Shown here piece after piece: positions 1 to 10,878 of a stretch of 64,000 nt of DNA. Numbering within the stretch: position 1 is the first letter of the stretch; the number at the start of each line of letters is the position of its first letter. Origin of the DNA: Mycocentrospora acerina (lineage: Eukaryota > Ascomycota > Dothideomycetes > Pleosporales); assembly GCA_022701365.1 (NCBI GenBank), contig JAKUHH010000394.1:62648-126647 (forward strand), in the 5' to 3' direction. Position numbers and translations under genes: made by a program. The notes beneath the pieces are model-generated. The model was not told the DNA's origin. It saw only the letters and a list, made by a program, of their open reading frames with translations, and ran no database searches.

Positions 1-1
1 C

Positions 2-445
2 AGCTCAATGGACCCGATTGAGATTGAGGACTCTCAAGAAATTTTACCCAAGCTCACTGCCAATGCCATCTCTAGGCACGACATCGCGGGTGTGCTGGTA
101 AAGGGTAGATCGCCACCGAAACCCCACACCAAATCGCTCCACCATGTGCCGTCTATGGAAGAGGTCATCTCACCGAGTCACACGCAGAAAAGAAAAGAGA
201 AGAAGCATCGACAAGCAAACAACGGAATTGCAGGACACGAAGTCGAGGCAGATGTTGATTTGATGGAGGTGGACGGACCAGATGTCGAGCAGGACGGAGA
301 TGTGATGCAGATTGATGACATGGACGATGCGCAGGACACCATGGTACTGGAAACGCCGGAGCGCAGACGATCGAGTCCGCCGGCTGTGATGGAGGGACTA
401 TGGCAGGAGGGTGATTCTGGCAGGTATGTCATGCGTAGAGAGTAA
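2..445 (+). CDS. C-terminal part of an unrecognised acidic protein (cut by window edge)
   Basis: The reading frame is open from the first bases to a TAA at 443-445, so the 5' end probably lies outside the window; the ATG at 8 is not necessarily the start. The visible 147 or so residues are low in hydrophobic residues: a basic KRKEKKHR patch that could be a nuclear localisation signal is followed by a run rich in Asp, Glu and Met. This looks like the disordered tail of a nuclear protein, which is inference only. I do not recognise the family, and no catalytic motif is visible. Confidence 0.5.
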   Translation, partial: SSMDPIEIEDSQEILPKLTANAISRHDIAGVLVKGRSPPKPHTKSLHHVPSMEEVISPSHTQKRKEKKHRQANNGIAGHEVEADVDLMEVDGPDVEQDGDVMQIDDMDDAQDTMVLETPERRRSSPPAVMEGLWQEGDSGRYVMRRE

Positions 446-740
446 TTACTAGCTAGTATCCAGAGTTCATCTTCCGGAACCGGGGGTTTGTGGGAAGTTG
501 TTGCGACTCGATTCGAAAGGGGCGCCAGTTTATCTAGTATAGCGTAGTACGACTGTATCATAATATAACATGACATGTTGATGTTTTTTACACCCGTCTA
601 AACGAACCACACTACACGGCACTCTTTAGTACCTCTTCCTCTTCTCTCCCTTCTTCTTCCTCTCTCCCTTCTTCTTCCTCTCTCCCTTCTTCTTCTTTTT
701 CTTCTACATGTCGTGTCTTGCCCACTCCACCTCTTTGATC
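446..740. other. Convergent intergenic region with pyrimidine-rich tandem repeat
   Basis: This 295-bp stretch separates two convergent genes and should hold both 3' untranslated regions. Its centre is a CT-rich minisatellite (see the repeat at 643-696). No further gene is visible. Confidence 0.5.
643..696. repeat. 18-bp CT-rich tandem repeat, three copies
   Basis: The unit tctctcccttcttcttcc occurs at 643-660 and 661-678, and a third copy at 679-696 differs at its last base. It lies between convergent genes and is purely pyrimidine on the plus strand. Confidence 0.8.
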
Positions 741-1622
741 TCAACTCAACTCCCGCGTAATAGCGCCGTTTACTCCCCTCCCACCCGTAGGATCATGCAC
801 CGTCGTCGTCGCCGTTGTCGCCGCCGCCGCCACAGCATCATCGACATCTACCCTCTCTCCTCAATCAGCCACACGCATCCTCTCAGCAGTCATCCACCCA
901 CCCATCCACGGGTTTTTCCCCAAAATGATCCGCAAGGACGAAGATGTGTTTTAAAAAATAAGAGATGAATTTTTTTAAGAATGACTGGAAAAAAAGAAAA
1001 AGAAAGAAGGAGAGAAGGAAGACGAAAAAGAAAAAGAAAGAAAAGGTAACGTACCGCGAAACCCGGAATCAGCATCTGGACCCCCACCCAACCAGCGCGA
1101 CATCTTGGTGCGGACAAAGTCGTCAAAGTCCCATTCCTGGGGGGAGAGGCGCGAGGCGAGAGATGTCCAGATGTATGTTTCTGCTTCTACTTCTTCACCT
1201 TCGTCTTCGTCTTCGTCTTTGGCTTGTTGTTGTTGTTTATGTGCAGGATTGTGATGGGGACCCGTCGTGGTGGTAGTAGCAGTAGTAGAGATGGGTTCTT
1301 TCAATTTCAAGACGCGGACTTTTACTTTGCGGCGCGTGTATTCGTTTCCCTCGAAGACGTCGAGGCGCCACATGTCGCCGTCTGTTAGGCCGGTGACGAG
1401 GACGCCGCGCACTGAGGAGGAAGGGGAGTGGGGGGAGGGCTGGATGGCGGGGTAGTCTGCGTGGAGGACTTTGTGGCGTGTGAAGGAGGGGAGGAGGGCG
1501 GGGATGGAGGTTAGAGAAGGGTGGTAGATGGAGGGGGAGGATTGGGAGTTTGGGGGGGAGATGACGCGGTGGAGGATGGCGGGGGACATGAGAGTGCCGT
1601 AGAAGAAGGCTGCGTGGGACAT
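741..1622 (-). CDS. AIG2-like / gamma-glutamylcyclotransferase-fold protein
   Basis: Two exons: 1622-1055 and 847-741, with a 207-bp intron (1054-848, GTACGT...TAG). The spliced product is 224 residues. The start MSHAAFFYGTLM carries the FYGTL signature of the AIG2/GGCT fold, and DVFEGNEYTR is the conserved acidic-Tyr segment of that family. The second exon restores the ending DPTGGRG...NGAI, which I regard as conserved in fungal homologues; an unspliced reading would end in a Ser/Phe-rich intron translation. Family members act on gamma-glutamyl or related amide bonds, but the substrate here cannot be told. It is divergent from the PQ-loop gene, with 409 bp between the start codons. The intron is strongly polypyrimidine on the coding strand. 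Confidence 0.88.
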
Positions 1623-2031
1623 TTTTGGGGAAGTGGGTGTGATGTTTATAGAGAGATAGAGGCGGAGAGGAGAATGTGAGGAGGTATGGAGAAGAATTGG
1701 GATTTTTTTTGGTTTGATATGTGGAGGAGGGTTAAGGGAAGAAATGGCCAGATGATTATGTACAGTGCAGTGATGATGGTATAGGATGGGTAGGAATACG
1801 AGGTCTAACAGCGATAAGCCTTGTTCGGTCCCTCAGCCCTACGCGAACGGGCGCTACTGCACCGTTACCAAAGCTTGCGGCGCCCCTCGGAAATGATGCA
1901 TCGAGGCACTTTGGCCGCAACAAAACAAACCAAGCGGCTTGGGCTCGAGGTCCTCCTTTCCGTCCATTCCACCCCTTCTCTTCAACATCTGTTGCGTGCG
2001 CGTGGCCTGTTGTGTCTTTTTCGTCCTCACC
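1623..2031. promoter_or_regulatory. Shared divergent promoter region
   Basis: These 409 bp lie between the start codons of the AIG2-like gene (minus) and the PQ-loop gene (plus) and must hold both promoters. I see no clear TATA box. Confidence 0.5.
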
Positions 2032-2986
2032 ATGGGCATCCTCAACGAGATTGTCAAGAATATTGCACCGATTTTGTGCGTATGGCTTGTGTAACGCCGC
2101 GGGTGCTTTTGCTAACAGGACGGCGACAGCATTGCAACAAGTCCAGTGACCAGCTATGCCGACCAGATCTACTCGATCCACCGGACGCGCAGCTCGGCGG
2201 GCTTCTCGCTGGACATTCCGCTGATCATGCTGGTGGCCAGCATCCTCAAGTACGGCTCCCACCTGCTCACGTGCATCCGTCCATGTATCCGCCTGGCTGA
2301 CAACCGCCCGCAGAGTCTTCTACTGGTTCGGCGCGCACTTTAGCACCTCGCTACTCATCCAGGCGCTGCTCACCATCGCCGTGCACATTCTTCTGCTGCA
2401 CGTGGCCCTCACCAACCGCCCGCAGCCCACGCACCTGCCCTTCCAACACACGGCCGCCTCCTCGCGCCCCTACTCGTTTTGGCAGTGGCGCGCCCCCCGC
2501 CCATACTGGACCTTCATCACCTACTTCACCCTCGCGCTGTTGGTCGCGCACATCCTGCTCTCCTCGACGCGCCTCTTCATCCCCTACACGGATCTCCTCG
2601 GCATGGTGGCACTGGCCATTGAAGCCACTCTCCCACTGCCTCAGCTGTATGCCAATTGGTCGCGCAGGGGCTGCAGGGGCTTCAGGCCCAGTGTCATTGC
2701 CAACTGGGTGGTTGGTGATAGTTTCAAGATGTGGTTCTTTTTTGCGAGCAGCAGCGGCGAGGTCCCGTGGGCGTTCAAGGCCTGTGGTATTTTCCAGGCG
2801 TGCTGTGATCTGGGACTTGCAGCGCAGTACTTGGTTTGGGGTGATGGGCCCGTGGGGATCGAGGGCAAGGAGCTTAGGAGCCCGCCGCCTGAGAGCGACG
2901 GATTCGTCATGGAGAAGGGAGGGAGTGTGGGTGCGGCCATAGAGATGGGTGATGGCGTTGCATGGGAGAGGCCGCGGGGGTCGTAG
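2032..2986 (+). CDS. PQ-loop repeat membrane protein (SLC66A2 / Any1-like)
   Basis: Three exons: 2032-2075, 2130-2249 and 2314-2986, giving 278 residues. Intron 1 (54 bp, GTGCGT...CAG) has GCTAAC just before the acceptor; intron 2 is 64 bp (GTACGG...CAG). The product has two PQ-loop motifs: SPVTSYADQIYS near the N-terminus, followed by SSAGFSLDIP, and LPLPQLYANW in the C-terminal half. Several hydrophobic helices fit a seven-helix PQ-loop protein. The closest family I recognise is SLC66A2/PQLC1, whose yeast member Any1 works in endosomal/Golgi phospholipid asymmetry. The C-terminal 50 residues are hydrophilic and less conserved. An alternative 39-bp intron 1 (2080-2118) also keeps the frame but is short and fits the family less well. 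Confidence 0.85.
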
Positions 2987-3394
2987 GTGCGTGCATGTTG
3001 AGGGAGTTTGGAAGGAAGGAAGGAAGAAAAGTGATGATGATAATGATGAAGGTCATGTCAATATATATACACGAGAGATTTCGCTAATGCATTTTGATTA
3101 ACTAAGACGAGCGCTGGTTCTCACCCTCGAATTGTATAATCAACATCTATCTGCTCTTTCCTAAATATCGTTATTTTGAAACCGTTATATATTCTTTTTC
3201 CAATTACACGCGACGCAATGCCTGTCACGAACACTGTTTTATTAGATGGGTCTTCGTACTTGAAAGTATTTTTATTTTAAATCAAGCAACCGAAAAAGCA
3301 AACATGCCTACACGTTCATCATCATCATCATCAACAAGATAGCTTGCATTCAATTACTTATTTCTTCCACGCTAGTACCACTTGCATCACATCC
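2987..3394. other. Convergent intergenic region
   Basis: This 408-bp AT-rich stretch separates the 3' ends of the PQ-loop and carboxypeptidase genes. It includes a short (atc)n run near 3317-3335. No gene is seen. Confidence 0.5.
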
Positions 3395-5095
3395 CTACAC
3401 CTTCCTAAACACCGGATACACATCCCCAACCTCCAACGGCACAATCGAAAAACTAACATATGAGTCAATATTCTCCGGCTCCAGCGCCACAAACGCCAAC
3501 CCCGCATTCTTCTGCTTGCTGCTGACAAAGAAGCTACCCGCCGGCAACGTCACGTCCTGAACCAGCGTCTGCGTCGTCACTGTATTGAGAATCGCTCCTT
3601 CGTAGTAGGCCCGTCCCAGGCTGGAGGAAGTAATGTTGTACGCCTCCACCTCCCCGTGGAACGCCTCCTCTAGTGTTTCAACCTGCAGGCCGGAGACCTT
3701 GAGGCGGTCGGCGAGATCGGCCCATGCGCGGGGGATGATGTAGCCCTGGGGTCTTGTGCGAGTGAGGTTTGCGGTCGCGGGGGTTGCGCTGGCGAATTCG
3801 ACGGGGAGTTGGACGATGGCGCCGGTGCGGCGGTCGACCATAGTGTATGTGCGGTTTGACCAGAGGGTGTAGTCGGTGATTATAATGCTTTCATTGCTTT
3901 CGATGACATCGCTGATCGCGCCTTCGATTGTTTGGAATACAGTTGAGGCTTGGTCGCGGGCTGTTTCAAGGACACCGAGGATCATCTGTAGGCCGGCGAG
4001 GGTGCGGCGCTTGAATGACTGGTTTGCAATTCCGATGCCGCGGGTTTCGAAGAGGAAGGTCACGCATTGTGTCAGTCCCATGGCGTTACGGCCGATTTTT
4101 GCGTCTGTTCCGGCTTCTTCCAGGCGGGGTGGATTTGTACGAGCGGCTGTTACGTAGGGTTCGCCACGGAGGCCTTTGGAGCGGAGAGATGCGTTGATGG
4201 CGGGTGCAAAGACAGCTTCAGATAGCTGGCGGATCTTAGGGTGGATGTTGAGGTTCTACATATTGTCGTAAGTATTGTTTGTATTTGCAGCTTGCAACTT
4301 GCTCACCTTTGCAGCGCTGAACATTCCATCCGCAGCATTGCTGTAGTTTCCTGAGTAGCGGGTTGCTGCAGTGTACTCATGCATGTCAATGGCGATATGA
4401 GGTCCAAAAGTACTGAACCATTTCTTGATGTCGCGAGTTTGCTGGCGCGCAAGCTTAGTGTGGTCACGATTTGGGTCAAAGTTGGTGGCCAGAGTGCGTT
4501 GGAAGTAAGCATTTCCATCTGGGTTGTACCGTGGAAGCACGATAACGTCCATCTTCTCGAGGAATCCAGCAGCCCAAGTAGGATCCCGGTCCAAGGCACC
4601 CAAAAGCGCAAGAACTGCCTCGTCACCGGCGGGCTCGTTTCCGTGCACACTCCCCTGTATCCATACCCTCAGTTTTGAGGAATTTCCATGGGTAATGCGG
4701 GCATTTGGTGAGGTGGAGAGGTAGACGTAGGGAAATGTATGGCCCTCTTCACTGAGGAAATCGGCAACTTGGTAGGATGCCCATGAAGGGTTTTTTGCCG
4801 CGATACTACTCAGGAAAGATTCTACCTTGACATTAGCGACTTTCTATTCAAACTCTCAAGATGCCAATGTCATACCCAATCCCTCATGGCTGGTCGCGCC
4901 TTCGGTTCCTTTTGTCCAGCCAGGATCGAAAGAAGCATTCGTCGCGAATGCAGGACTGTAAAGTGTGACATTCGGCGCAGGGAAAGCATTTTGTTCAATG
5001 ATCTGCGCATCGAGATTCACCGTAACGTGGTTGTTGCCATATTTTGTTTGCGCCAGAGCTGTAGCAGCGAACAGCAGGATCGAAAGTGTCGCCAT
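3395..5095 (-). CDS. Secreted zinc carboxypeptidase, peptidase family M14
   Basis: Three exons: 5095-4876, 4821-4307 and 4255-3395, encoding 531 residues; the introns are 54 and 51 bp. The first 16 or so residues (MATLSILLFAATALAQ) form a signal peptide. The M14 zinc site is visible as H133 and E136 in VHGNEPAGDE and H221 in IDMHEYTA, with RYNPDGN at 171-177 as the substrate-binding segment and E315 in FLFETRG as the likely catalytic glutamate. It should release C-terminal amino acids from peptides outside the cell. The C-terminal 200 residues past the catalytic core are probably a beta-rich accessory domain. Several NxS/T glycosylation sites fit secretion. Confidence 0.92.
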
Positions 5096-6050
5096 CTCGT
5101 CCAGAATACAACGTAGAATCCCTCTTCAATAAGAGCCGCCATCGCCTTTTTATTGACTCCCTCCGCTCTATCAACAGCGATTAATTCCCGATTCCGGCGC
5201 GTCATTCTTTTCCTGTTGAAGTCGTTGCCAAGTTGAAAGCCTCTTGGCAACCGTTCACCTTCCTTATCGGGAGAGCTCGATTGCGGTTTATCTTAAAGGC
5301 AGCAATGCCTGATTGCAAGAGTCGAGGTAGACATTACAAATTTTTTCGAAAAGACATGCATTGACTCGACTCTGGCGGGTTGTATCGGTATTCGACATGT
5401 GGTGCTAAAGTCGGAGAACTCCACAAGCCACTAACCAGCCACAACGCCTCTGCCGAAAAGCCTTTCTAGACGACGACGTCACACCATCCTTCTGCTTTTG
5501 CACCCGTAAGAGTCAGTTCGAAAGTATAATGGACACCTAGCAACCTGCGCGTCTCTGTAGCCCCGCACGTGATCAGATTAACAACGCGGTGAGAGTCGAG
5601 ATAATATGGGGACGTCGACGCTGTCGTACTTCGTTACCCGTCACATCAAACCGGACACATTCGACTTCTCTTATTAATCGCAAATATCATGGCATGTCCC
5701 GTGTACGAACATGTAAACCCCAGGTTCTCCGCATCGCAAGATTGATGTCCCGAAATCCCGACGGAGCATTACCCGCAGTAGGATCGGCAACGAGCCGCTG
5801 ACTGCAAGGTTACATCGCCATTGGCCCAAACTAGGGCAGAATGTGTACAAACTCAATGTCGGCAAGGTACCTGCTGATCAAAGAGGTTAGAGATTGTTTA
5901 TACGACGTCCTGAACTAAGACGCTGCTCGAATTACCCCGGATATTCGAATAACACCACACGGTTCGGGGTTAAACGATGCGACGGTTTAATCGCAAAAGT
6001 ATAAAGTGCAGTTGTTGGCATCTCATGGAATTGCACTGCAAAATTTCAAG
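5096..6050. promoter_or_regulatory. Divergent promoter region with TATA box at 6000-6005
   Basis: These 955 bp separate the divergent carboxypeptidase and BNR-4 genes. A TATAAA at 6000-6005 lies 46 bp upstream of the BNR-4 ATG at 6051. That position argues against the in-frame upstream ATG at 6006, which immediately follows the box. No gene is visible. Confidence 0.55.
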
Positions 6051-7361
6051 ATGAAGTTTCTTTCACACTTTTCTGCCTGCGTGGCACTGTGTTCCTCACT
6101 AGCAACTGCCATCTCGGTAACGTCAACCAATTACTGGAACGTTTCCACCGATGTGGAGGGATCTGTTCGTCTCAACGGACTTTCCTTCCAGCAAAACGCT
6201 CTAACTACATTCGGCGAATACCAGTATGTCGCGTTTTACAACACATCTACCGGCTACGGAAAGCATTTTGTCAACCTGGGACGACGCCGTATTTCGCCCT
6301 CAGTCGATGCATGGAAGTTTTTTGCATTCCAGGATTACACTCAGACTACGTTAGATGAACACAACACCATCAGCATGGGTATTAGTGGTGACGGAAAAAT
6401 CCACCTGAGCTTTGACCACCACGATGTACCCATCAATTATCGTGTCAGCAATACTGGCATTGCAAAGACGATTCCCTCCGACTGGAGCGCGAGTGCATTT
6501 GGATCCGTTTTGCACGCCTTGCCCGGAAGCACCGGTCCATGGACACCCTTGACGTACCCACGATTCGAACGCATTGACAATGGCGATTTGCTGATGGAAT
6601 TCCGCATTGGTCAGTCTGGCGCTGGCGATTCCTGGATACACCGCTACTCGTCTACCTCTGGGCTCTGGAGCAATGCTGGAAAGTACCTGCAGGGCGAAGA
6701 CAACAATGCTTACATTAATGGTTTCACAAACGAGAACGGAAAACTTTTCGTTTCTTGGACAGTCCGCGAAACACCCACTGCCTCCACGAACCATGACTTC
6801 TACTTTGCGCTTTCGGAAGACGCAGGGAGGACATGGAAAAACACGAATGGAACAACCGTCACGTTGCCAATCACACCTTCAACAGCAGGCATCAAGGTCT
6901 ATACTATTCCACAGAACAGTGAGATCATCAACCAAGAGGCGCAGTGCGCTGACGAAAACGGCCGTTTCCACGCCTTGATGCGCGACAACTCGTCCGGAAC
7001 AGCGCAATTCTATCACTACCTCCGCACGGTCGATGGAAAATTCACAAAGACAGCCATCAATGTGGCTGGTCTCTCGACACCTCCATACCTCGCATATCGT
7101 GGTAAGATTGTTACCACAGGTAACACTGTGGTTGCCGTCTTACCTGATCAGCCCAAGTCTACAGTGCAGATCTGGGGCGCCACGGCGGGAGGGAACTACG
7201 TAGACTGGAAGAAGCTGGGAGAGATACCCAATATGGCTGGGGAACCGCTTGTTGACGACACGAGGCTAAAAGAGCACAATGTGTTGAGCTTGTTTGTCAG
7301 GCAAGGCGGGCCATTTGGACAGCGCAAAACCCAAGTCTGGGACTTTGCATTGGCATTGTAG
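6051..7361 (+). CDS. Secreted BNR-4 repeat protein, putative polysaccharide-active
   Basis: A single exon of 436 residues. I chose the ATG at 6051 because it gives a clean signal peptide (MKFLSHFSACVALCSSLATA) and lies just downstream of a TATA box; an in-frame ATG at 6006 would add 15 residues before it. The segment SMGISGDGKIHLSFDHHD, followed by INYRVS, is characteristic of the BNR-4 beta-propeller family (sialidase-like Asp-box folds that include several polysaccharide lyases). An Asp-box-like SEDAGRTWK is at about residue 265. Substrate and mechanism cannot be assigned. It lies between a secreted peptidase and a GH32 enzyme. Confidence 0.85.
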   Translation: MKFLSHFSACVALCSSLATAISVTSTNYWNVSTDVEGSVRLNGLSFQQNALTTFGEYQYVAFYNTSTGYGKHFVNLGRRRISPSVDAWKFFAFQDYTQTTLDEHNTISMGISGDGKIHLSFDHHDVPINYRVSNTGIAKTIPSDWSASAFGSVLHALPGSTGPWTPLTYPRFERIDNGDLLMEFRIGQSGAGDSWIHRYSSTSGLWSNAGKYLQGEDNNAYINGFTNENGKLFVSWTVRETPTASTNHDFYFALSEDAGRTWKNTNGTTVTLPITPSTAGIKVYTIPQNSEIINQEAQCADENGRFHALMRDNSSGTAQFYHYLRTVDGKFTKTAINVAGLSTPPYLAYRGKIVTTGNTVVAVLPDQPKSTVQIWGATAGGNYVDWKKLGEIPNMAGEPLVDDTRLKEHNVLSLFVRQGGPFGQRKTQVWDFALAL

Positions 7362-7824
7362 ATTTAATCCTTGAACACTATTCAACTTTTTACTCGTACG
7401 AATTGATCCATTATCTCCTTCCCACCCCTCTCAATCTCTCTCAATCGCCCACACAATCACGATCATCTCACAAACAGAAATCCCATGTGTAGAATTGTTG
7501 TGAAGCTTAAAATCAGCCACATTGCGGGGAACCCGTGCGTTCTTTACGCACGAACGAGCGCGCCGATCATTCCGAGCTTCTTCCCGAACGCTAGGCCGAC
7601 AATGAGCATGACTTCCGCACACCCAGTCCCAACCACCAGGCCAAGCAGTATTGGTGGGGACGAGCAGTGGGACAGCTCCCCATTCATGTCGTCACTGTGG
7701 TGTGGAAAACTTGTGATCGAACGGGCCTTTTGCGAGGGGGAAATGCGGAGTGCGGAGGGTATAAATAGGGAACGGATGGCGAGACAAAATAGCTCCATAG
7801 TCGAACTGGACTTTTGTATCAGCC
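7362..7824. promoter_or_regulatory. Promoter of the GH32 gene, TATA box at 7760-7767
   Basis: This 463-bp intergenic stretch carries TATAAATA at 7760-7767, 58 bp upstream of the GH32 start codon. No coding region is visible here. Confidence 0.6.
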
Positions 7825-9584
7825 ATGCTTTACTCTCCGCGGAACATTGCTGTGACGGCGGTCAGTTGTCTTGCGGCGCTGGGACAGGCGCAGAATACGA
7901 CGGCGCCGACGGCGACATATTCCCAGGCGAATGTCCCTACCGGAACACCGTTGCCGGGAAACTATGGCGCGGCTCTGCGTCCGCAGGTGCACTTCAGTCC
8001 GCCCCAGGGCTTTATGAATGACCCCAATGGCATGTTCCTTGATGCTGAAGGCACATACCATCTCTACTATCAATGTAGGCTTCCCTAGTCATTTCAAAGA
8101 TTAACAACTTCTAATCATCTGCAGATAATCCTACTGCCAATGTTGCTGGCAACCAACACTGGGGCCATGCCACGAGCCAGGATCTCTACACCTGGACAAA
8201 CCAACCTATTGCACTCTTCCCAGGCGGCCCAACCGAAGGCGTCTTCTCCGGCTCCTGCGTCATCGACAACAACAACACCTCTGGCTTCTTCCCCAACCAA
8301 ACCAACGGCGTAGTGGCAATCTACACCATCAATACTCCCGAGCAACAAACCCAAGACATTGCCTTTTCCTACGACAACGGCCACTCCTTTGTCAAGTACG
8401 CCAACAACCCCGTCATCCGCCCCGGCGGCACCAACTCCAACCAATTCCGCGACCCAAAGGTAATCTGGCACGCCCCAACAGAACGCTGGATCATGGTCGT
8501 CGCCTACCCCATCGACTTCAAAATCGGCATCTTCTCCAGCACCAATCTCCTCACCTGGCAGCCCGAGAGCAACTTCACCCACCACGGCCTCACAGGCCTG
8601 CAATACGAATGCCCCAACATGGTCCCCGTGCGCATCCAAGACAGCGAGGAATCCCGCTACGTGATGCTCATCTCCGTCAACCCCGGCGGTCCCCTGGGCG
8701 GCAGCATAACCGAGTACTTCCTCGGCGAATTCAACGGCACACACTTCATCGCCGAAGACGCCCGCACCCGCCTCACAGACATTGCAAAGGACAACTACGC
8801 AGGGCAGTTCTTCTACGGCATCCCCGACGGCCAGGACCAGATCAGCATCAACTGGGCGAGCAACTGGCAGTACACAAACATTGTCCCCACGGCAGGAAAC
8901 TCTCTCGGCGACGGCTTCCGCAGCGCAATGTCCGTTCCAAGGGGGCACTATCTCAAGGATCTGCCTCGCCAGGGACTGAGCTTCATTTCCTACCCGTACA
9001 ACGTGCTCTCGGTCGTGGAATCCGAACTCGCCGTCAACTCCTCGCTGGGCAACGGCACCGTGCTGCTGGACTACTCGGCCGTCGCGTCCGGCGCGCTCTA
9101 CTTCGAGGCCAACATCACGGGCCTCGTGAGCGCGGCGTCGCTTCAGGGGTCCATCAACTTTACCTTTTTGTCGAGCCAGACGGGCGAGTCGGTGTCGGGC
9201 GGGACGTCTATCAATTCAGGGGATGTGTGGCTTGATCGGGGCAAGACGGGCGGGTTTGAGAATCCGTTCTTCACGGATAAGTTTTCGGGCACGGGCTTGT
9301 ATAATGAGGCGGACGGGGCGTGGAGGATCTCGGGCATTGTGGATAGGAGTATTATTGAGGTGTTTTTGAATGGCGGCGAGATTGGCGCTAGTAGTGTCTT
9401 CTTTCCGACGGCGCCGTTGGATACCATGACGTTGAGGATCAGGGGGCTGAATTCTACAGCGACGGCTAGTGTGGCCGTGTGGGCGTTGAAGGCGGCGTGG
9501 CTGGAGCAGGCAGATGTGAATGGCACAGTGGCAGGGAATGTAACGAGCGGCGGTGCGTCGACAGGGGGGATGAGGCTGTTTTAG
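7825..9584 (+). CDS. Secreted GH32 beta-fructofuranosidase (invertase/inulinase type)
   Basis: Two exons: 7825-8074 and 8125-9584, with a 50-bp intron; 569 residues. A signal peptide (about residues 1-22) is followed by the GH32 triad: nucleophile D66 in FMNDPNG, D193 in FRDPK (transition-state stabiliser) and acid/base E245 in YECPN. The C-terminal part, which includes RSIIEVFLNGG, is the beta-sandwich domain of the family. It hydrolyses terminal fructose from sucrose, inulin or levan outside the cell; which one cannot be told from motifs. Many N-glycosylation sites are present. GC at third codon positions is high through the central part. Confidence 0.95.
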
Positions 9585-9781
9585 AAAGAAAAAACGAAGG
9601 CACCAACAGGGCCTGAAAAGTGAAAGCTGACCTATAGACAGTATGATTAAAGATGCAAAGAATTCATGTGTTTGACTATTAAAATTCGAATAGTGAACTC
9701 GTGGTCACATCTCAGTGAATCTATTATTATTTGGACATTCATCCTATGCATTAAATATATCGACATGATTCATCTCAACAT

Positions 9782-10878
9782 CTACTTACTCCTCTTGTAG
9801 ATCTTCTTCAAAAAGGCCTCGAATACCTCCTTCTTCAGACCCTCTGACTCGTCAACCTTTTCAATCTTGGCCCTCAAATCAGTGACGCGCTCCTCCTCCC
9901 ACTGTTCGTAGAACTCGGCCAGCTTCAGCTCGTGGTACAGTGTCTTGACCTTGGCCTCCTTTGCAGAGTCCTTTTGGCCATAGTTGTCCTCGAGCACCTT
10001 TCGCTGCTCGGGAGTCACCTTCTGAAGTGCCTGGTTAATCAGCCACGAGCACTTGTTGTCTTGGATGTCGGTACCAATCTTGCCAAGGGTCTCAGGGTCG
10101 GCAAAAGCATCTAGGTAGTCGTCCTGCGCCTGAAAGTACTCGCCCATTGGGATCAGGATGTCGTGTGCGGTTTGCAGGTTCTTGGGGGTGGCTGCGCCAA
10201 TGTAGTGCAGGGCAAGGGCAACGGGGAGGTAGAAGGAGTAGTAGGCTGTCTTGTAGATGACAATGAAGGTGAACTTGTCCAAGCTGAAGTTGTCGAGATT
10301 GACGTCGTCTTCAGGCGCAGTGATGAGATCGCACAGCTGGCCGCACTCTGTCTGGAAGGTGACTTCGTGGAACAGCTCAATCATGTCAATGTAGCTCTTC
10401 TCCTGGCGAAAATGTTTTTTCAAGAGCACGTAAATGGCAGACTCGAGCATGAATGCGTCGTTGATGGCAATCATGCCGACTGTGGGAGCAAGGTACCAGC
10501 ACGGGGCTCCACGGCGCGTCTTGGACGAGTCCATGATATCATCAGACACCAAGAAGAAGGCCTGGAGGAGCTCAATCATCCAGCCAAGAAGCGCAGGGCG
10601 GAAGTAGTCCTCGGACGCCGGGTCCAGGGCCTTTTCCGTCAGAATCGAGGTTGTGTCGATGACGGACATTCCTCGGTTGCACTTCCCGCCGACGGTGTTG
10701 TAGTCGAGCGACTTCAGGGTCCTGTCAGTTGTGGACCCCGCGTGAGCATGGCCGGGACGGGTACCTTTGTGAACCAATCAAGCGACTGCTGGGGCAGCTT
10801 GTACTGCTTGCAGTGGTCCTGGAGGTCGGCCACGATGCGCGGCCAGACGCTCTCAAACTCCTTCAGGGTGGTAGGCAT
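9782..10878 (-). CDS. ERG20: Farnesyl diphosphate synthase
   Basis: Two exons: 10878-10765 (38 codons, starting MPTTLKEF) and 10711-9782, with a 53-bp intron; 347 residues, close to the roughly 350 of yeast Erg20. The first Asp-rich motif DDIMD is at 95-99, preceded by Phe at positions -4 and -5, as in eukaryotic type I FPP synthases (C15 product). The second motif DDYLD is at 235-239. The ending YKRSK has the basic C-terminus of the family. It makes FPP for sterols, ubiquinone, dolichol and protein prenylation in the cytosol. An in-frame upstream ATG at about 10980 exists, but the start chosen matches family length. Confidence 0.95.

Noticed and set aside
6006..6050. Upstream in-frame ATG of the BNR-4 gene
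   Set aside because: It directly abuts the TATAAA at 6000-6005 and would put 15 residues before the signal peptide.
8115..8948. Minus-strand open frame of 277 codons inside the GH32 gene
   Set aside because: Antisense shadow of a GC3-rich coding region; composition is Val/Gly/Ala repetitive and no domain is seen.
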